NCBI GenBank assembly: GCA_900315205.1
Contig: OMYF01000021.1
Span: 1 to 57,284 of the forward strand
Direction of reading: 5' to 3'
DNA length: 57,284 bases
DNA from: an uncultured Acidaminococcus sp.
GTDB taxonomy: Bacteria > Bacillota > Negativicutes > Acidaminococcales > Acidaminococcaceae
Shown here: positions 25,409 through 37,900 of the stretch, in pieces
How positions within the stretch are numbered: position 1 is the first letter of the stretch
Layout of the letters: each line of letters begins with the position of its first letter
Translations under genes and position numbers: made by a program
Notes under the pieces: model-generated
Databases searched by the model: none
What the model was told of the DNA's origin: nothing
Seen by the model: the letters and a program-made list of their open reading frames with translations, nothing else

Positions 25409-28400
25409 ATGAGCGCCTTGTATAAAAACAGACACAGAAACACGGGACCGAAACAGGATAAGCTGAGCCGGAAAATCCTGGCTGCCTGCCTGAGCGCCAG
25501 CTTCGTCAGCCAGCCCATGGCCGTCCTGGCTTCGTCCATTACCAAAGGGGATGGGACAGCCTATACTCCCAGCAGCAATGTATTCCATATCTATGCCCAG
25601 AAAATGACAGCGGACAGCAAGACCGGGGTCAACCGCTTTCAGACCTATCAGCTGGATGCCGGGAACATTGCCAATATGTATTTCAACCAGGAAGGAAAAT
25701 CCGTCTATGCGGACAACCTGGTGAACCTGGTGGGCAGTAAAATCGATATCGGCGGCACCGTCAATGCCCTGAAAAACAACCAGATCGGCGGCAACCTGTT
25801 CTTCCTGAGCAGCCAGGGGATGGCGGTCAGCAAGGGCGGGGTCATCAATGCCGGCAGTCTGACCGTGCTGACTCCCACCCAGTCGGATTTCGACAAACTG
25901 AATCAGGATTCGCCCAATGCGGATTTGCTGAAACAGGTGGTTTCGGATCCGGCGGAAGTGGCTCTCAACAAGAGCGGAACCATTACCATGGAAGGCACTG
26001 TGAATGCTCCGGACGGGGTCATGATGCGGGCCGGCAAGAGCGTCACTGTTGGGGATACCAACAGCAGCGCCTCCATCCGGACCGGTGACACGGACTTTTC
26101 CAAACTGGTCAATGTGGAAGGGGCTTCCTCCGGGATTACCGGCCAGACTCTGGCCATGTCCAAGGACGCCAAAGGGGATATCGTCCTGGAGGCTGTTTCC
26201 ACCGATACCGGCCGGGATGGCAGTGCGGATGCCAGCGTCACTGTGGGCGGCAGTCTGAAGGCCGCCGGGGATGTGTCCATGAAGGCCACGGCTTCGGCTG
26301 CCTTCAAGGATACGGGCGCAGCGGAAAAACTGGTCAACTTCGGCAAGGGCAAGATTACCGGCAAGCTGGGGGCGGCTCTCGATGGTGACGGGGCCGTCAT
26401 GAGCAGCAGCGCCGTTGTGAAGGTAAAGGATACGGCGGACATCCAGGGTAAGGATGTGAAGGCAGAAGCCAGCAGCACCCTCAGTGCTGTCCTGGGAGCT
26501 GCCACGGAAGACGAGAAGAGCGGAACCACCCTGACCAGCAAGATCCCGGCTGCAGCTGTGGCTTTTGCGGACGGGAACAATACGGCCAAAGTGGAAATAA
26601 ACGGCAAGGTCACTTCCACAGGAAATCTGACGGCCAAGGCCGCGGCTGATACCCGTCTGGAAGTGGGGGCGGAAACAGCCACCAAATTGGATAATGAAGG
26701 GAAAAAAGAAGGCGAGGAACAGGCCACGGCCAACCTGGCCTATATGGCTGTGTCCGTGGTGGACGGCTCCAGCACGGCTGCTGTCAGCGTGGGGGAAAAA
26801 GCTTCCCTCACCAGCAGCGGCAAGGCGGACCTCCAGGCCCAATCCACCAGCCGGGTTTCCAGTTCGGCCAGGGCCAACGCACCGGATGCCTCGGTGGTTT
26901 CCACGGCAGTCAGCGTGATGAGCTATGACAGCAGTGCCACGGTGGATGTCCAGGGGACTGTACAGTCTGCCGGGGATTTGACCGTCAAAGCCGACAACCA
27001 GGTGAACAAGAACCAGGTGAAGGCAGAAGACGGCATCGGCAGCGGCAAGCAGAAACCGAAAGATCCCAATGAGCGGAGCTTCGGTTCCACCAAGACGGGA
27101 AATCTGATCCTGGGAAGCGCCAGCGGCCTCAAGGATCAGGTGGTAGAGGGAATCAAGGATATTATGCCCCAGAAACTGGTGGACAAGCTGAGCTCTCTGG
27201 GGGATTCGGATCCGGCGGATGCCAATAAAACCGGTTTTGCCGACAAAATGAGCCAGTATTTCAGTGCCGGAGCCAGTGTGGTGGTGGCTGATGAAACCCA
27301 TAAGGCCGGAGTCACTATAGGCCAAAAGGGCAGTCTGGTTTCCAGCGGCGGCAAGGCCGATGTGCTGGCCAATGCCGAAATCCACAACACGGTGATTTCC
27401 TCCTCGGGCCAGGCCAACAACCAGAACCAGGATGCCAACACCAAGGTGACTGCTGATGTGGGCTTTGCCTACAGCAGCATCGGCAACACAGCATCTATTG
27501 TTACGGAAGGCACGGCAGGGAAAGACCAGGTCAAGGGGACAGCTGTGTCCCTGGATGCCCGGGCTAAGACGTATTTCAACATCCGGAAGATGGTCGATGA
27601 TGTGCCGGCTTATCTGGAACAGCTGGAAACGGATCTCCAGGCTCTGGGCAAGGATTTTAAAGAACTGGGAAAACTGAAGGAGCAGTTTGCCGCAGTACAA
27701 AAATATCAGACCAGCATGGCCGACAGCGACGATTCGAAATTCGTCCAGCTTATCGGCTCTGTTGGTGATGCCCTGAATCAAATGGAATCTGCCCTGGATG
27801 TGCTGGGCGATACCATTTCCAATATCGGCAGTGATGCGTCACCGGCGGCCATCGATGCCATGAATCTGATCAGCGCCGTCAAGGCCTTCACCTCGCCGGA
27901 CAGCTATACCACCTACTACGTCCGTACCCAGGATGTGGACAAGGAGAAGGCCCAGGCTAGCGGTACGCAGCAGGGGAGCGATGGCTCCACCCTGGGGCTG
28001 GCCGGTTCCATCAACCTGGCTTCCTTCCAGAACAAGGCCTCCGTCATCGTAGGCGCGAACAGCAAATTGACAGCCACCAGTGGAGATGTAAGCACCACTG
28101 CGGAAACCCTGACGGAAACCGTCAGCTTCACCGGCAATGCCGGCAAATTCTTTACGCCAAATTCCGCCGCCAATGTGGGCGTGGGCGCCAGCGTCGCCGT
28201 CCAGGACATCTCCGGGGACAGTCTGGTCCTGGTGGGGAAGGATGCCGTCCTGACCGGTCAGAACGTAACGGTAAAAGCGGATAACTCCATGAATCAGGTA
28301 GGGGTCATCTATGCAGCCGGGTCGGCCGGGACTGCCGGCATCAGCGGCATGGTCAACCTCATGAACGGCGAGAGCAGCAGCGTGGTCTCCGTGGATGACG

Positions 28401-31400
28401 AAGCGGCCTTGACTGCCACGAAGGATGTGAATATCGCCAGCACCAACAGGAGCACCATCACCGGTGTCACCGGCGGCGCAACCCTTGGGGACGATCAAAC
28501 GACGGCATCGGTGGGAGCCGGTCTGACCCTGATCAACTACGATGTGAACAATATTGCCCTGGTGGCGGACAACGGCAGCGATACGGATACGGCGGAAAAA
28601 GAAATCGCCGATACGGACAGCGACAGGGAAAAGACGGCCAAAAAGGCCGCCAACAAGATTGCCAAAGGCACGGCCCTGGCCCGGAAACTGGCTGGCAGCG
28701 ATGCCTCCAAAGCCGGGACAAAGACCGTTGTAAATACTGAAGTTACTGGCATTACAGCCAAGAATGTCTCCGTGACGGCGGAAACTTCCGGCACCATCAA
28801 CAGCGTGGCCGTAGAGGCGGCGGTCCTTAAGGGCGATGACGGATCCCCGGGAGCCTTTGACGGCATCAAGAACGCCATCGGCAAGGCATCGGACAAGGTG
28901 GACGGCATCAGCAGTTCCATCAAAGGGAAGATTGCCGACAAAATCGATAAAGTGGACAATTATGTCTATGGGAAACTGGGCGGCCAGGACGGCACGACGA
29001 CGACAGACGTGGCCAACCTGGGCAGCCAGGTCACCGATGGGGGCACTTCGTCCACGGGAACCCGGCAGACCCTGGGAGAACAGGATGCAGAAACCAGTAC
29101 GGGCACCAGCGTCCATGTGGCCGGTGCCGGCAGCGTGGCCCTGAACTTCCTGGACGGGGAGACAGCGGCTCTCACGGATGGAGCCAAACTGACGCTTCAG
29201 GATGCGGGCACCGTAACAACCGGTGCGGAAGACAGCCTCTTTGCCGGTTCCTGGGCCGGATCCGGTGCGGTGAACTGGATGAAGGGAGGGTCCAGTTCCG
29301 GCAGCAGCAACAATGTGAGCATCGGGGGCGCCGCCGCAGCCAATGTCATTGACCGGGATGTGGCGTCCATCCTGAAGGATACCACTGTGACCGGAGCCGG
29401 TTCCCTGACCAACACTGCCGTCAAGAGCGGCGCGGAAGTAGCCGCCGGTCTGGGCCTCGGCATTGCCAGGGGCGATGGCACCGGCAAGAACGTGTCCATC
29501 AGCGCAGCGGTTTCCTACAATGAAGCGGACAGCGACATCCATGCCCTGCTGCTGAACGATACGGTGACAGGCGGCTCGGTGACCAATATGGCTTACAATA
29601 AAGACCTGCAGATCACCGGTGGCATCAGCACGTCCATTACCGCCGGCGGCAACGGCGGTGCCTCTGTGGGCGGCACAGTGGCCATCAGCGATATGGACAA
29701 CGACCTCCAGAGTATTATCCAGGACGGCACCTACACCGGTGTAGGGAATGTGAATGTGGATGCCGCCACCAACACCAAACAGATTTCCGCGGCAGCGGCT
29801 GTGGCGGTCAGCGCCCAGCAGAAATCTCCGGCTTTCGCGGGAGCCGTCAACTACAGCAAAGTGGACAACACCAACGAGGCGGCCATCGACGGCGCTTCCA
29901 TTACCAGCAAGGGGACCGTAGCCGTGGCGGCCAATGACACCAGTAAGGGCAGCAATGCCTATGAAACCTACGTGCAGAACCGGGGCATCGATACCAGCGG
30001 AGCCACCGGGGCTGACGATAAAGTGGAAGAAATCAGCGAAGGCAGTACGGCCAATGGCGGCAGCCTGATGGTCAATGCGGCGGTCAGCGTGGGCGCATCC
30101 AAGGATACCGCCGGCGTGGGAGCTGCGGTGAATGTCAGCGATGTGGACAACACCATGAAAGCTCGCATTTCCGGCTCGGCCATCACGGCCAATGCCGTCA
30201 GCGGCCATGCGGATACCAGCAGCAAGCTCATTTCCGTGGCCGGCGGCGTGGGCGCCAGCAGCAAGTTCGGCGGAGCAGGCTCTGTCAGCTGGGACATGTT
30301 GCACAATGACAACACGGTGACCGTGGAAAACAGCACAATCCATACAGGGACTCTCAGCGAATCGGCGGCCAATACGGCCAAGATCATCAACGTGGCCGGG
30401 CAGGTCAGCGCCGGCAAGGCCGGCGTGGGCATGGCCATGGCCTATAACGGCATGAGCAACACGACGGGTGTCTATGCCAATGGGCTGACTCTCAGTGGCA
30501 AGGACAGCGGAGAAACGAATCTTGCGCTCTCTGCCGACAATCAGGCGCGCATCATCGCCATCGGGGCCGGCGTCAGTGCCGGCAGCGAGGCGGCGGTGAA
30601 CGGCAGCATCGCCGTCAACCGCGGTGCCAACAACACGGAGGCCGTGGTGGGCAATACCGATGAGGATTCCACCCTGACCAATGTGAAGAACGTCAGTGTG
30701 GCGGCGGACGACAAGACACAGAACATCACCGTCGTCGGCAGCGTCACCGGCGCCGGCACAGCAGCCGTGGGCGGCGGTGTGGCCTACAGTGACATCGGCG
30801 GCTCCAAAAGCGGCAGTGAGAACGCCAAACAGAAAGTCCGCGCTGAGATCAATCATGCAGCGATCACGACGGCCGACAGTGCCCGGATTGCCGCCAGGGC
30901 CAGCGATACGGCCAGGATGGTCACGGTGGCCGTGGCGGCGGGCGGCTCCGGGAATACGGCTGTCCAGGGGGCAGCGGCGGCATCGCTGATCAACAAGCAG
31001 GTCCATGCCGGACTGAACGATACGGATATCGATAAAGCTGCGGCGAAAACAGCCAGCGTATCGGTGGGGGCTGAGAACAATTCGTCCATCATCTCCAACG
31101 CAACGGTCGCCGCAGGGGCCGGTACAGCCGCTGTGGGTGCCGGCGTGGCCGTGAACCGCATCAGCCAGAGCACCGAAGCCAGCGTAACCGGCGGCACCCA
31201 GAAGGTGGCCCGTGAAGTTGTCCAGGCGACGGGAACGCCGGACATTCTGGCCACGGGCCTCGGCGGCGGAGGGGCCGGTACGGCTGCTGTGGCAGGTTCC
31301 TTCGGCGTCAACATCATCGACAACGATGTGACGGCAAGGATCAGCAAAGCCACTGTCACCAGCAGCGGCAATCTCGGCGTCATGGCCCGCAGCGATGAGA

Positions 31401-31996
31401 CCATTGCCAATTATGCCGGTGCCGTCAGCGGTGCCGGGGCAGCGGCTATCGGCCTTGCCTCGACAGTCAATACCATCAGCGGCGATACCCAGGCTCTAGT
31501 GGAAAACAGCGATGTGACAGCTGCCGGATCGGACAGCGAACCCATCGAGACGAAAACCATTGATCAGGGGCTGATTTCGGGACTCCTCGATTCCAATTCC
31601 TTCAAGGTGGATGGGCTGAAAGGCGGCCGCAAGACCGAACAGAAAAAAGGTCTTGTGGTGGACAGCTCTGCTACTCACAGCATTTCCTCCGTCCTGGCTT
31701 CGGCCGGCGGCGCCGGTACCGTGGCTGTGGCCGGCACGGTGAACGTCAATCACATTGGCGGCTCCACCAAAGCGGCTGTCTCCGCCAGCGATATCAACAA
31801 GGGCCTGACTGACCTTTCCAAAGCCGACGTGTGGGTCCATGCCGATGATGCGGCCAACTCTGCCGGCCTGGTGGTCAACCTCACCGGCAGCGGCACGGCG
31901 GTACGTCTTCCACAAACAGAAACACGGCCAACGCCCATGATTTCCTGGTGGAATCCAGAAGCCAGCAGGCCATGTCCAATTTCGATGCCACGGTAG
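25409..31996 (+). CDS. Giant LktA-family filamentous adhesin, 5' part (frameshifted)
   Basis: N-terminal 2,163 or so genuine residues of a TpsA exoprotein. The start has AAAGGAGG upstream. An extended signal peptide (about 1-45, basic then KILAACLSASFVSQPMAVLA) is followed by a secretion domain (about 45-200: SNVFHIYAQKM, FQTYQLDAGNIANMYF, IDIGGTVNALK, LFFLSSQGMAVSKGGVINAGSL). The rest is a long repetitive beta-helix rich in G, A, S, T, D and N. At about residues 720-830 lies a helical, coiled-coil-like insert (LETDLQALGKDFKELGKLKEQF). From about 31900 the reading frame is wrong and ends at TAG; the biological protein continues in the next entry. No cysteine was noticed in the mature part. 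Confidence 0.9.
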   Translation: MSALYKNRHRNTGPKQDKLSRKILAACLSASFVSQPMAVLASSITKGDGTAYTPSSNVFHIYAQKMTADSKTGVNRFQTYQLDAGNIANMYFNQEGKSVYADNLVNLVGSKIDIGGTVNALKNNQIGGNLFFLSSQGMAVSKGGVINAGSLTVLTPTQSDFDKLNQDSPNADLLKQVVSDPAEVALNKSGTITMEGTVNAPDGVMMRAGKSVTVGDTNSSASIRTGDTDFSKLVNVEGASSGITGQTLAMSKDAKGDIVLEAVSTDTGRDGSADASVTVGGSLKAAGDVSMKATASAAFKDTGAAEKLVNFGKGKITGKLGAALDGDGAVMSSSAVVKVKDTADIQGKDVKAEASSTLSAVLGAATEDEKSGTTLTSKIPAAAVAFADGNNTAKVEINGKVTSTGNLTAKAAADTRLEVGAETATKLDNEGKKEGEEQATANLAYMAVSVVDGSSTAAVSVGEKASLTSSGKADLQAQSTSRVSSSARANAPDASVVSTAVSVMSYDSSATVDVQGTVQSAGDLTVKADNQVNKNQVKAEDGIGSGKQKPKDPNERSFGSTKTGNLILGSASGLKDQVVEGIKDIMPQKLVDKLSSLGDSDPADANKTGFADKMSQYFSAGASVVVADETHKAGVTIGQKGSLVSSGGKADVLANAEIHNTVISSSGQANNQNQDANTKVTADVGFAYSSIGNTASIVTEGTAGKDQVKGTAVSLDARAKTYFNIRKMVDDVPAYLEQLETDLQALGKDFKELGKLKEQFAAVQKYQTSMADSDDSKFVQLIGSVGDALNQMESALDVLGDTISNIGSDASPAAIDAMNLISAVKAFTSPDSYTTYYVRTQDVDKEKAQASGTQQGSDGSTLGLAGSINLASFQNKASVIVGANSKLTATSGDVSTTAETLTETVSFTGNAGKFFTPNSAANVGVGASVAVQDISGDSLVLVGKDAVLTGQNVTVKADNSMNQVGVIYAAGSAGTAGISGMVNLMNGESSSVVSVDDEAALTATKDVNIASTNRSTITGVTGGATLGDDQTTASVGAGLTLINYDVNNIALVADNGSDTDTAEKEIADTDSDREKTAKKAANKIAKGTALARKLAGSDASKAGTKTVVNTEVTGITAKNVSVTAETSGTINSVAVEAAVLKGDDGSPGAFDGIKNAIGKASDKVDGISSSIKGKIADKIDKVDNYVYGKLGGQDGTTTTDVANLGSQVTDGGTSSTGTRQTLGEQDAETSTGTSVHVAGAGSVALNFLDGETAALTDGAKLTLQDAGTVTTGAEDSLFAGSWAGSGAVNWMKGGSSSGSSNNVSIGGAAAANVIDRDVASILKDTTVTGAGSLTNTAVKSGAEVAAGLGLGIARGDGTGKNVSISAAVSYNEADSDIHALLLNDTVTGGSVTNMAYNKDLQITGGISTSITAGGNGGASVGGTVAISDMDNDLQSIIQDGTYTGVGNVNVDAATNTKQISAAAAVAVSAQQKSPAFAGAVNYSKVDNTNEAAIDGASITSKGTVAVAANDTSKGSNAYETYVQNRGIDTSGATGADDKVEEISEGSTANGGSLMVNAAVSVGASKDTAGVGAAVNVSDVDNTMKARISGSAITANAVSGHADTSSKLISVAGGVGASSKFGGAGSVSWDMLHNDNTVTVENSTIHTGTLSESAANTAKIINVAGQVSAGKAGVGMAMAYNGMSNTTGVYANGLTLSGKDSGETNLALSADNQARIIAIGAGVSAGSEAAVNGSIAVNRGANNTEAVVGNTDEDSTLTNVKNVSVAADDKTQNITVVGSVTGAGTAAVGGGVAYSDIGGSKSGSENAKQKVRAEINHAAITTADSARIAARASDTARMVTVAVAAGGSGNTAVQGAAAASLINKQVHAGLNDTDIDKAAAKTASVSVGAENNSSIISNATVAAGAGTAAVGAGVAVNRISQSTEASVTGGTQKVAREVVQATGTPDILATGLGGGGAGTAAVAGSFGVNIIDNDVTARISKATVTSSGNLGVMARSDETIANYAGAVSGAGAAAIGLASTVNTISGDTQALVENSDVTAAGSDSEPIETKTIDQGLISGLLDSNSFKVDGLKGGRKTEQKKGLVVDSSATHSISSVLASAGGAGTVAVAGTVNVNHIGGSTKAAVSASDINKGLTDLSKADVWVHADDAANSAGLVVNLTGSGTAVRLPQTETRPTPMISWWNPEASRPCPISMPR

Positions 31997-34900
31997 CCTT
32001 TGGGGTTGAAGGGGCAGCTGTGGCCGGCACGGCTTCCATCGACAAGCTGGACAGCACGACGAAAGCCGGCTTGACCCATATGGATGTTGGGTATACCGGA
32101 CAGGCCAGGGTGACGGCAGACCATACGGATCAGGCCTACCTGGGCAATGCGTCGGCCGGTGTAGCCTTCATCGGCGCCGGTGCGGGCCTGGTAACGGGCA
32201 TCGTCAGGGAAAACTCCGTGGTTGCTGCGGATGTGACTGACAGCAGCCTCCAGTCTGACGAAAATGATTCCAAAGCCACTATCCAGGCGTCCAATACCAG
32301 CCATCTGCTGACGGCAGTCACTTCCAGCGGCGTAGGGATCCTGGGAGTGGGCGCGGCCGGTACTGTGGCTGTGAACAACATGGCCCAGCAGGTGACCGTC
32401 TCTGTATCCGGCAGCACCATCAAGGCCGGTTCCCTGGATATCCTTGCCCAAAATACCATGGATGCCAGCACCAACGGCGGCTCCCTGGCCGGAGGCTTCG
32501 GCGGCGCCGGCGTGAGCGTGGCGGTCAATACCTTCAATGATAAAGTTGATGCAGTCATCGACAGCGGTTCGCAGCTTACAGCCACCAGTGGCGCACTGAC
32601 GGTCCGGGCCGAAGAAGACCGGGATCTGAATCAGATCGTAGCCAATGTTTCTGTGGGTGTTGCCGGTGTCGGCGCCAACATCATGGTGACCAACGTCAAC
32701 AAAGCGGTGGACAACCAGGATGTACTGGACAAAATCGATGAAGCGAATTCCAGCGTTCCTGACTACAGTGGCAAGGTGAAGGGCCTGTCCGAATCGGAGC
32801 GGGGAACCCTCCAGGAGAACAGCCGGCGTAACGGGTCCGGCGGCACGGAAGATGAAACCAGCGGCGTCCATGTGAAAGTGGACGGTTCCAGCCTGACCGC
32901 TGCCGGTGACCTTACAGTCGGGGCACAGGAATCCAGTGATGCCGCCATGAACGGCGGCAGTGTCACCGTGGGCGGTGCCAGCTTCAACGGGGCAGTTGGC
33001 CTGCTGAACGTGAAGCATGATACCCAGGTAACGTTGAACGGGGCCGTTCTCAGCGGCAGCACGGTTGCCGTGGAAGCGGTGGAACAGGACAAGAAGGACG
33101 GTACGGTCCTCAACGTGGTCCAGGGGTCCGGCGGCGTCTATGCTCTGGGGGCTGCTTATGGAAAAGCTGCCACCAGCGGCAATACCCAGGTAACGGCGAC
33201 CGATTCCACCCTGACCGGAAAGAAGGTGAAGGTGTCGGCCAAAGACACCAGCACCACCGAGGCCAATGCCTACGGCCTGACGGCGGGCATGATTGCCGCC
33301 GGTGCCATTGTCTCCCAGGCGGAAAATACCAGCAATACCCGTGTTGTCCTCAGCGGCAGCACCCTGAAAGGCACCGGGACGGCGGACAGCGTCACTGTGG
33401 AAAGTGAAAAAGCCAACGGACTGACGGCCAATGCCTATGGCGGGGCTGTGGGCCTTGCCAGCGGTCAGGGTGTGGCGGCCACGGCCAAAGAAAAGGGCGT
33501 GAGCACCATTTCCATCCAGAAGGGGACGGGAGACAGCTCCCTTAAGGGAACCAGTCTGACTGTGAAAGCCACCACGAAACCGGCTGTTTCGGCCATGGCA
33601 GGGAGCCTTTCGGCTGCCCTGCTGGGAACGGCCAGTGCCTCTGTGGCCACAGCAGAAACCACCGGTACCGTATCCGTTTCTGTGGGAGACGGTACGAATC
33701 TGGATGGGGACAGTGTATCCATTTCGGCCAACACGGAAACCCAGGATGGCAAAAAGAATACGGAAGCCAGCGTCAAAGGGGTCAGTGCAGCTGGAATTGG
33801 CAGTGCTGTGGTCAACAGTGCCACCGCCCGGACCAACATGGATGCAGCCGTCACCCTGGGCAAGGCTTCTTACAAGGCGGATCAGGGCACGGCCCTTTCC
33901 GTCAGTGCCATGAATACCACCCAGACGGCAGCTGATGCCCGGGGCATCACGGTGGGCGGTCTCTTTGCGAGCGGGACCAATCTGTCCTATACGGAATCCG
34001 GGACGGAAAGCGACGCCAATATGGCTGCCGTTTCCCTGAACGGAGACGGGGCCCAGCTGAATAGCCTGGACGTCCGTGCCAACGGGACCAGCCACAGCCT
34101 GACCACGGCGGACGGCAGCGGCGGCGGTCTCGTCAGCGGTGACCTGGCCGGTGCAGCGGACAACAAGACCTATACGGGCAGCCGGGTGGATATGGCCGGC
34201 AGCTGGCAGGTGGCCGGGGATGTATCCCTGGAGGCGGCCCAGACCGACCATATGGACCTGAATGCCGATGCCACCAAGGCGGCGCTGGTGGGTGCCAGTG
34301 CCACCACGGCCAAAAACACCGCCAAAGGCAGCAGTACGGTCAGCCTGAAGAGCAGCGATATCCAGAGCGGCAGTCTGTCGGCTACCGCTTCCCATAAAGC
34401 CAATTTCGGCCAGAAGGAAGCGTATGCAGTGGAAGGCAGCGGCTACGGCGGCGTAGCTGTCCAGGGGGCGGAACTCACCAATACCATCAGCCGGTCCGCC
34501 AGCGTGGATGCCGGCAGTGCGTCCCTTGAGACCAGCGGAGACCAGGTGCTGGCGGCAGAAACCGGCGGCAGCATCAACGCGGCCGGCTACATCAAGGCAG
34601 CCGGACTTGGGGCCGCCACCTGGGTCAATGTAAACAATACACTGGACGGGACCGGTAAAGTCAGCACCGATGGCAGCACTTTCCTGAAAACCACGGCAGC
34701 GGACGGGGATATCACCCTGTCTGCCTCCGATGACTGGGATGTGACGGCCAAAGGGGTGGCGGATACCCAGGGCGGGGCAGCCGGCGGAGCTTCGTCGGAT
34801 GTGACCAATACCCTGACCCGGACCAATACGGTGGATGTGCAGGGCAAGATCTACAGCACCAATGATGTGAATCTCTATGCCGGGAAGGATGCAGACGGGG

Positions 34901-37900
34901 CCCTGAGCCAGCTGGATCTCCTGGTGGATTCGGAAGCCTACAACAAGACGGCCCTTGCCGTGGCCAAACCCAAGTATCAGAATACCCTGAACCAGAGCAA
35001 CCAGCTCCGTACAGGAGCCGGTTCAGAAGTGAAGAGCGTCCGCAATGTGGACATCTATGCCGATGAAGGGCAGAAATACCTGAAGGAACGGTCTATCAAG
35101 TATACCTGGTATGATGCGGACGGAGATGAAAACTTCACCAGCACGTCCGTGGGAGAAAAGTCGGATGAAATCAGCGACGGGACCAACAACTATGCGGACA
35201 TCAACGGCCTTGTTCTGGCCGGCGTCCAGAACAAACAGAAACTGGTCATCGGCGGAACCGGACAGCTGGTGGATCTGGATCCGGACGAACTGGAAGCCGT
35301 CAGAGCCTACGGGAAGGGACAGCAGGATGCTGTGGCCAAACCGGACTATGAGGCTTCCGACGCCATCGATACTTCCAAGATCCAGCTGCAGCGGGTGGAT
35401 TACGCCAGCAGCCTGTTTGAGCGCTATGAAGAACTGTCCAGGCTAATTTCCCAGTATGATGACAGTGCTGACGGAACTACCGCTCTCCAGGGCTATGTGG
35501 CAGAACGGACCCGGATTTTCAATGAAATGAAGGATCTGGGCCTCCTGTCGGAGACAATCGATGCCCAGGGGAATACGGTGTACATCCCGGTCAGCGGCCT
35601 GTCCGTGGATACCATCATCCTTCCGGACATCCTGGCTTCCGGCGGCAACATCACCGTCCAGGCGGGGACCCTGAAAGGGTCCGGTTCCCTGACAGCCCAG
35701 GGGGCACCGGAAGTGACCATCGAAAACCACACCAACCTGTACATGAAGGTGGGAGACGTCCAGGCCGTCAATCCGGGCGGTGAAATCTCCTACAACAGCC
35801 ATTCCATGAAGACCGGCGATACGGCCACTATCAGGGACGTGAACAGCGACAAGGCTGCGGCTGTCAGCCTGTCCGTCACGGCAGATGCCGATTCCAGCCA
35901 GGGCGGGGTCATCAACATCACCAGTGATTACGGTACGGCTCCCCTCTATGCGGCCATTGAAGGAGAGACGGCCTCCAAATCCCAGAAGGCGGATATTGAG
36001 ATCAACGGCTCGGTCAAAGCGGAAAACGGCGTGGTCAACGTCACGTCCAACAATTACAGCATCCTGCTGCAGGGAACGGACAGCCGCACGGCGGAAGTCA
36101 GCGGCAAGGAAATCCACCTGACGGCGGGCAAATCCATCAGCCAGGGCTTTACCGACGGCATCGTCAATATCGGCGGCAATCCGGAAATGCAGTACAATGG
36201 GCTGTACCAGCAAAATAAGAAGGATTACAACGATGCCTATGGATTCGTTAACACCACCCCGATCCACCGCCAGGATACCACCAATAGTGAGGTCAAGGAT
36301 GGCGGCGGCACCCGCATTGCCGGGGACAATATCTACATCAATGCATCGGACATCAACGTCAACGGCCTCATCCAGAGCGGCTATGGCTCCTATGGCGTAA
36401 CCATTGAGGACAGTGCCGTGCAGTCGGCGGTGGCCACCCTGAAGAAGAACTGGAATGCCAGCGGCCAGCCGGAACTGTCCGATGCCCTGGTCATGACCGG
36501 TTCGGTCTACCGGGTGGTCAAGGGCGGACCGGTGCTCCAGGCCGATGGGACCTATGCCTATCAGCCGGATGTGTTCTACAATCCCTCCACGGATAAACTG
36601 GTCATTCCCGATATCGATGCCCACGGCGGACAGATTTACCTGAGCGGCCGTATTTCCAGCACCGGGAACGGCAAGATTGCTGCCCTGGACGGAGCCTATG
36701 ACATTACCGTCAACAACAATACAGATACGGACCTGCAGGTGGGCAAACTGATCAGCAACAAGGCTGAAGGCCTGATCAGCATCAGCGATTCGGCGAAGAA
36801 CACGGTGACGGAATACCGCCGGAACAGCACTGTTGTCAAAGACCTGACCCAGTGGGACAAGGCGGCGGGAGACTGGAAAGTCATCAGCACCGGAGGGGCC
36901 CAGAGCACCTATAATCCTCTGGAAAATCTCCGCTACAACTGGACCAGCGGCCAGAAGGTGTCCACCACCAAGGAATATACCCACACCCATAAAGCCGGCC
37001 TCTGGGGTGCAGTGACCACCCTGGACAAGACGGCCCTGACCAAATATGAGCAGGAAATCAAGCCGGTAGAAAAAAGTAAACAGACCAACTACAATGACAA
37101 CGGTACCTACATCGGCGTGGAAAATCTGGGAGACAGTCAGTACGTCTTTGTCTATGACAATGTGGTCCTGAACAACACCCGGTCCGCTGTCAAGACCCGG
37201 ACCTGGCGCACCGGTTTTCTGGGCTGGTTCAAATGGGAAGAAACCAAATGGACCACTTCCACCGGCACGGCTCAGCAGTATGTGGGCAGTGTCAAGGCGG
37301 ATCATGCCGTGAGCATCGGCTTCTTCGGCAATGCCGACGGGAATTCGGCCATCCAGGTGGCCAGCAACGCCGGCGTGAACCTGAACGGGAATATCCAGTC
37401 CAGCCAGAGCGGCACTGGCTCCACCATTTCCATTGCGTCGAAGAACGGGGCCATCACCCAGGACGCCGGCCTGGTCAAGGGGGACAATGTGACTCTCCAG
37501 GCGGCCAAAGGGATGGAAAACATTTCCATCGAATCCCTCGGCGACACGGTTCGTCTCGATGCCCTGAATACGGGCAGCGGTGATGTGAGCATCTCCGTAG
37601 ACGGTGCCTATGGCAAAGCCGGCAATGTGGACCTGGTACAGGCCCGCAATCAGAATGGGGATGTGTCCCTGACGGCCCTGGGCAATTTGACCCAGGAAGG
37701 CAGCGGCGTGACGGTGGAAGGAAACCGGATCGACCTGACCAGCCTCCAGGGAAGCATCGGGACGGCAGAACAGGCCATCCGGGTCAACGCACCGGATGCG
37801 GCCGTGGATCCGCTGAATCCTCTTTCCAGCAGCCTTAACGCCGGGGCAAAACAGGACATTTACCTGTCCGAGGACGGCGATATGCGGGTAGGGACCATTT

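Noticed and set aside
23618..27781. 1,387-codon minus-strand frame opposite the transporter and adhesin genes
   Set aside because: It runs across two well-supported plus-strand genes and their intergenic gap, and its composition is that of a mirror frame.
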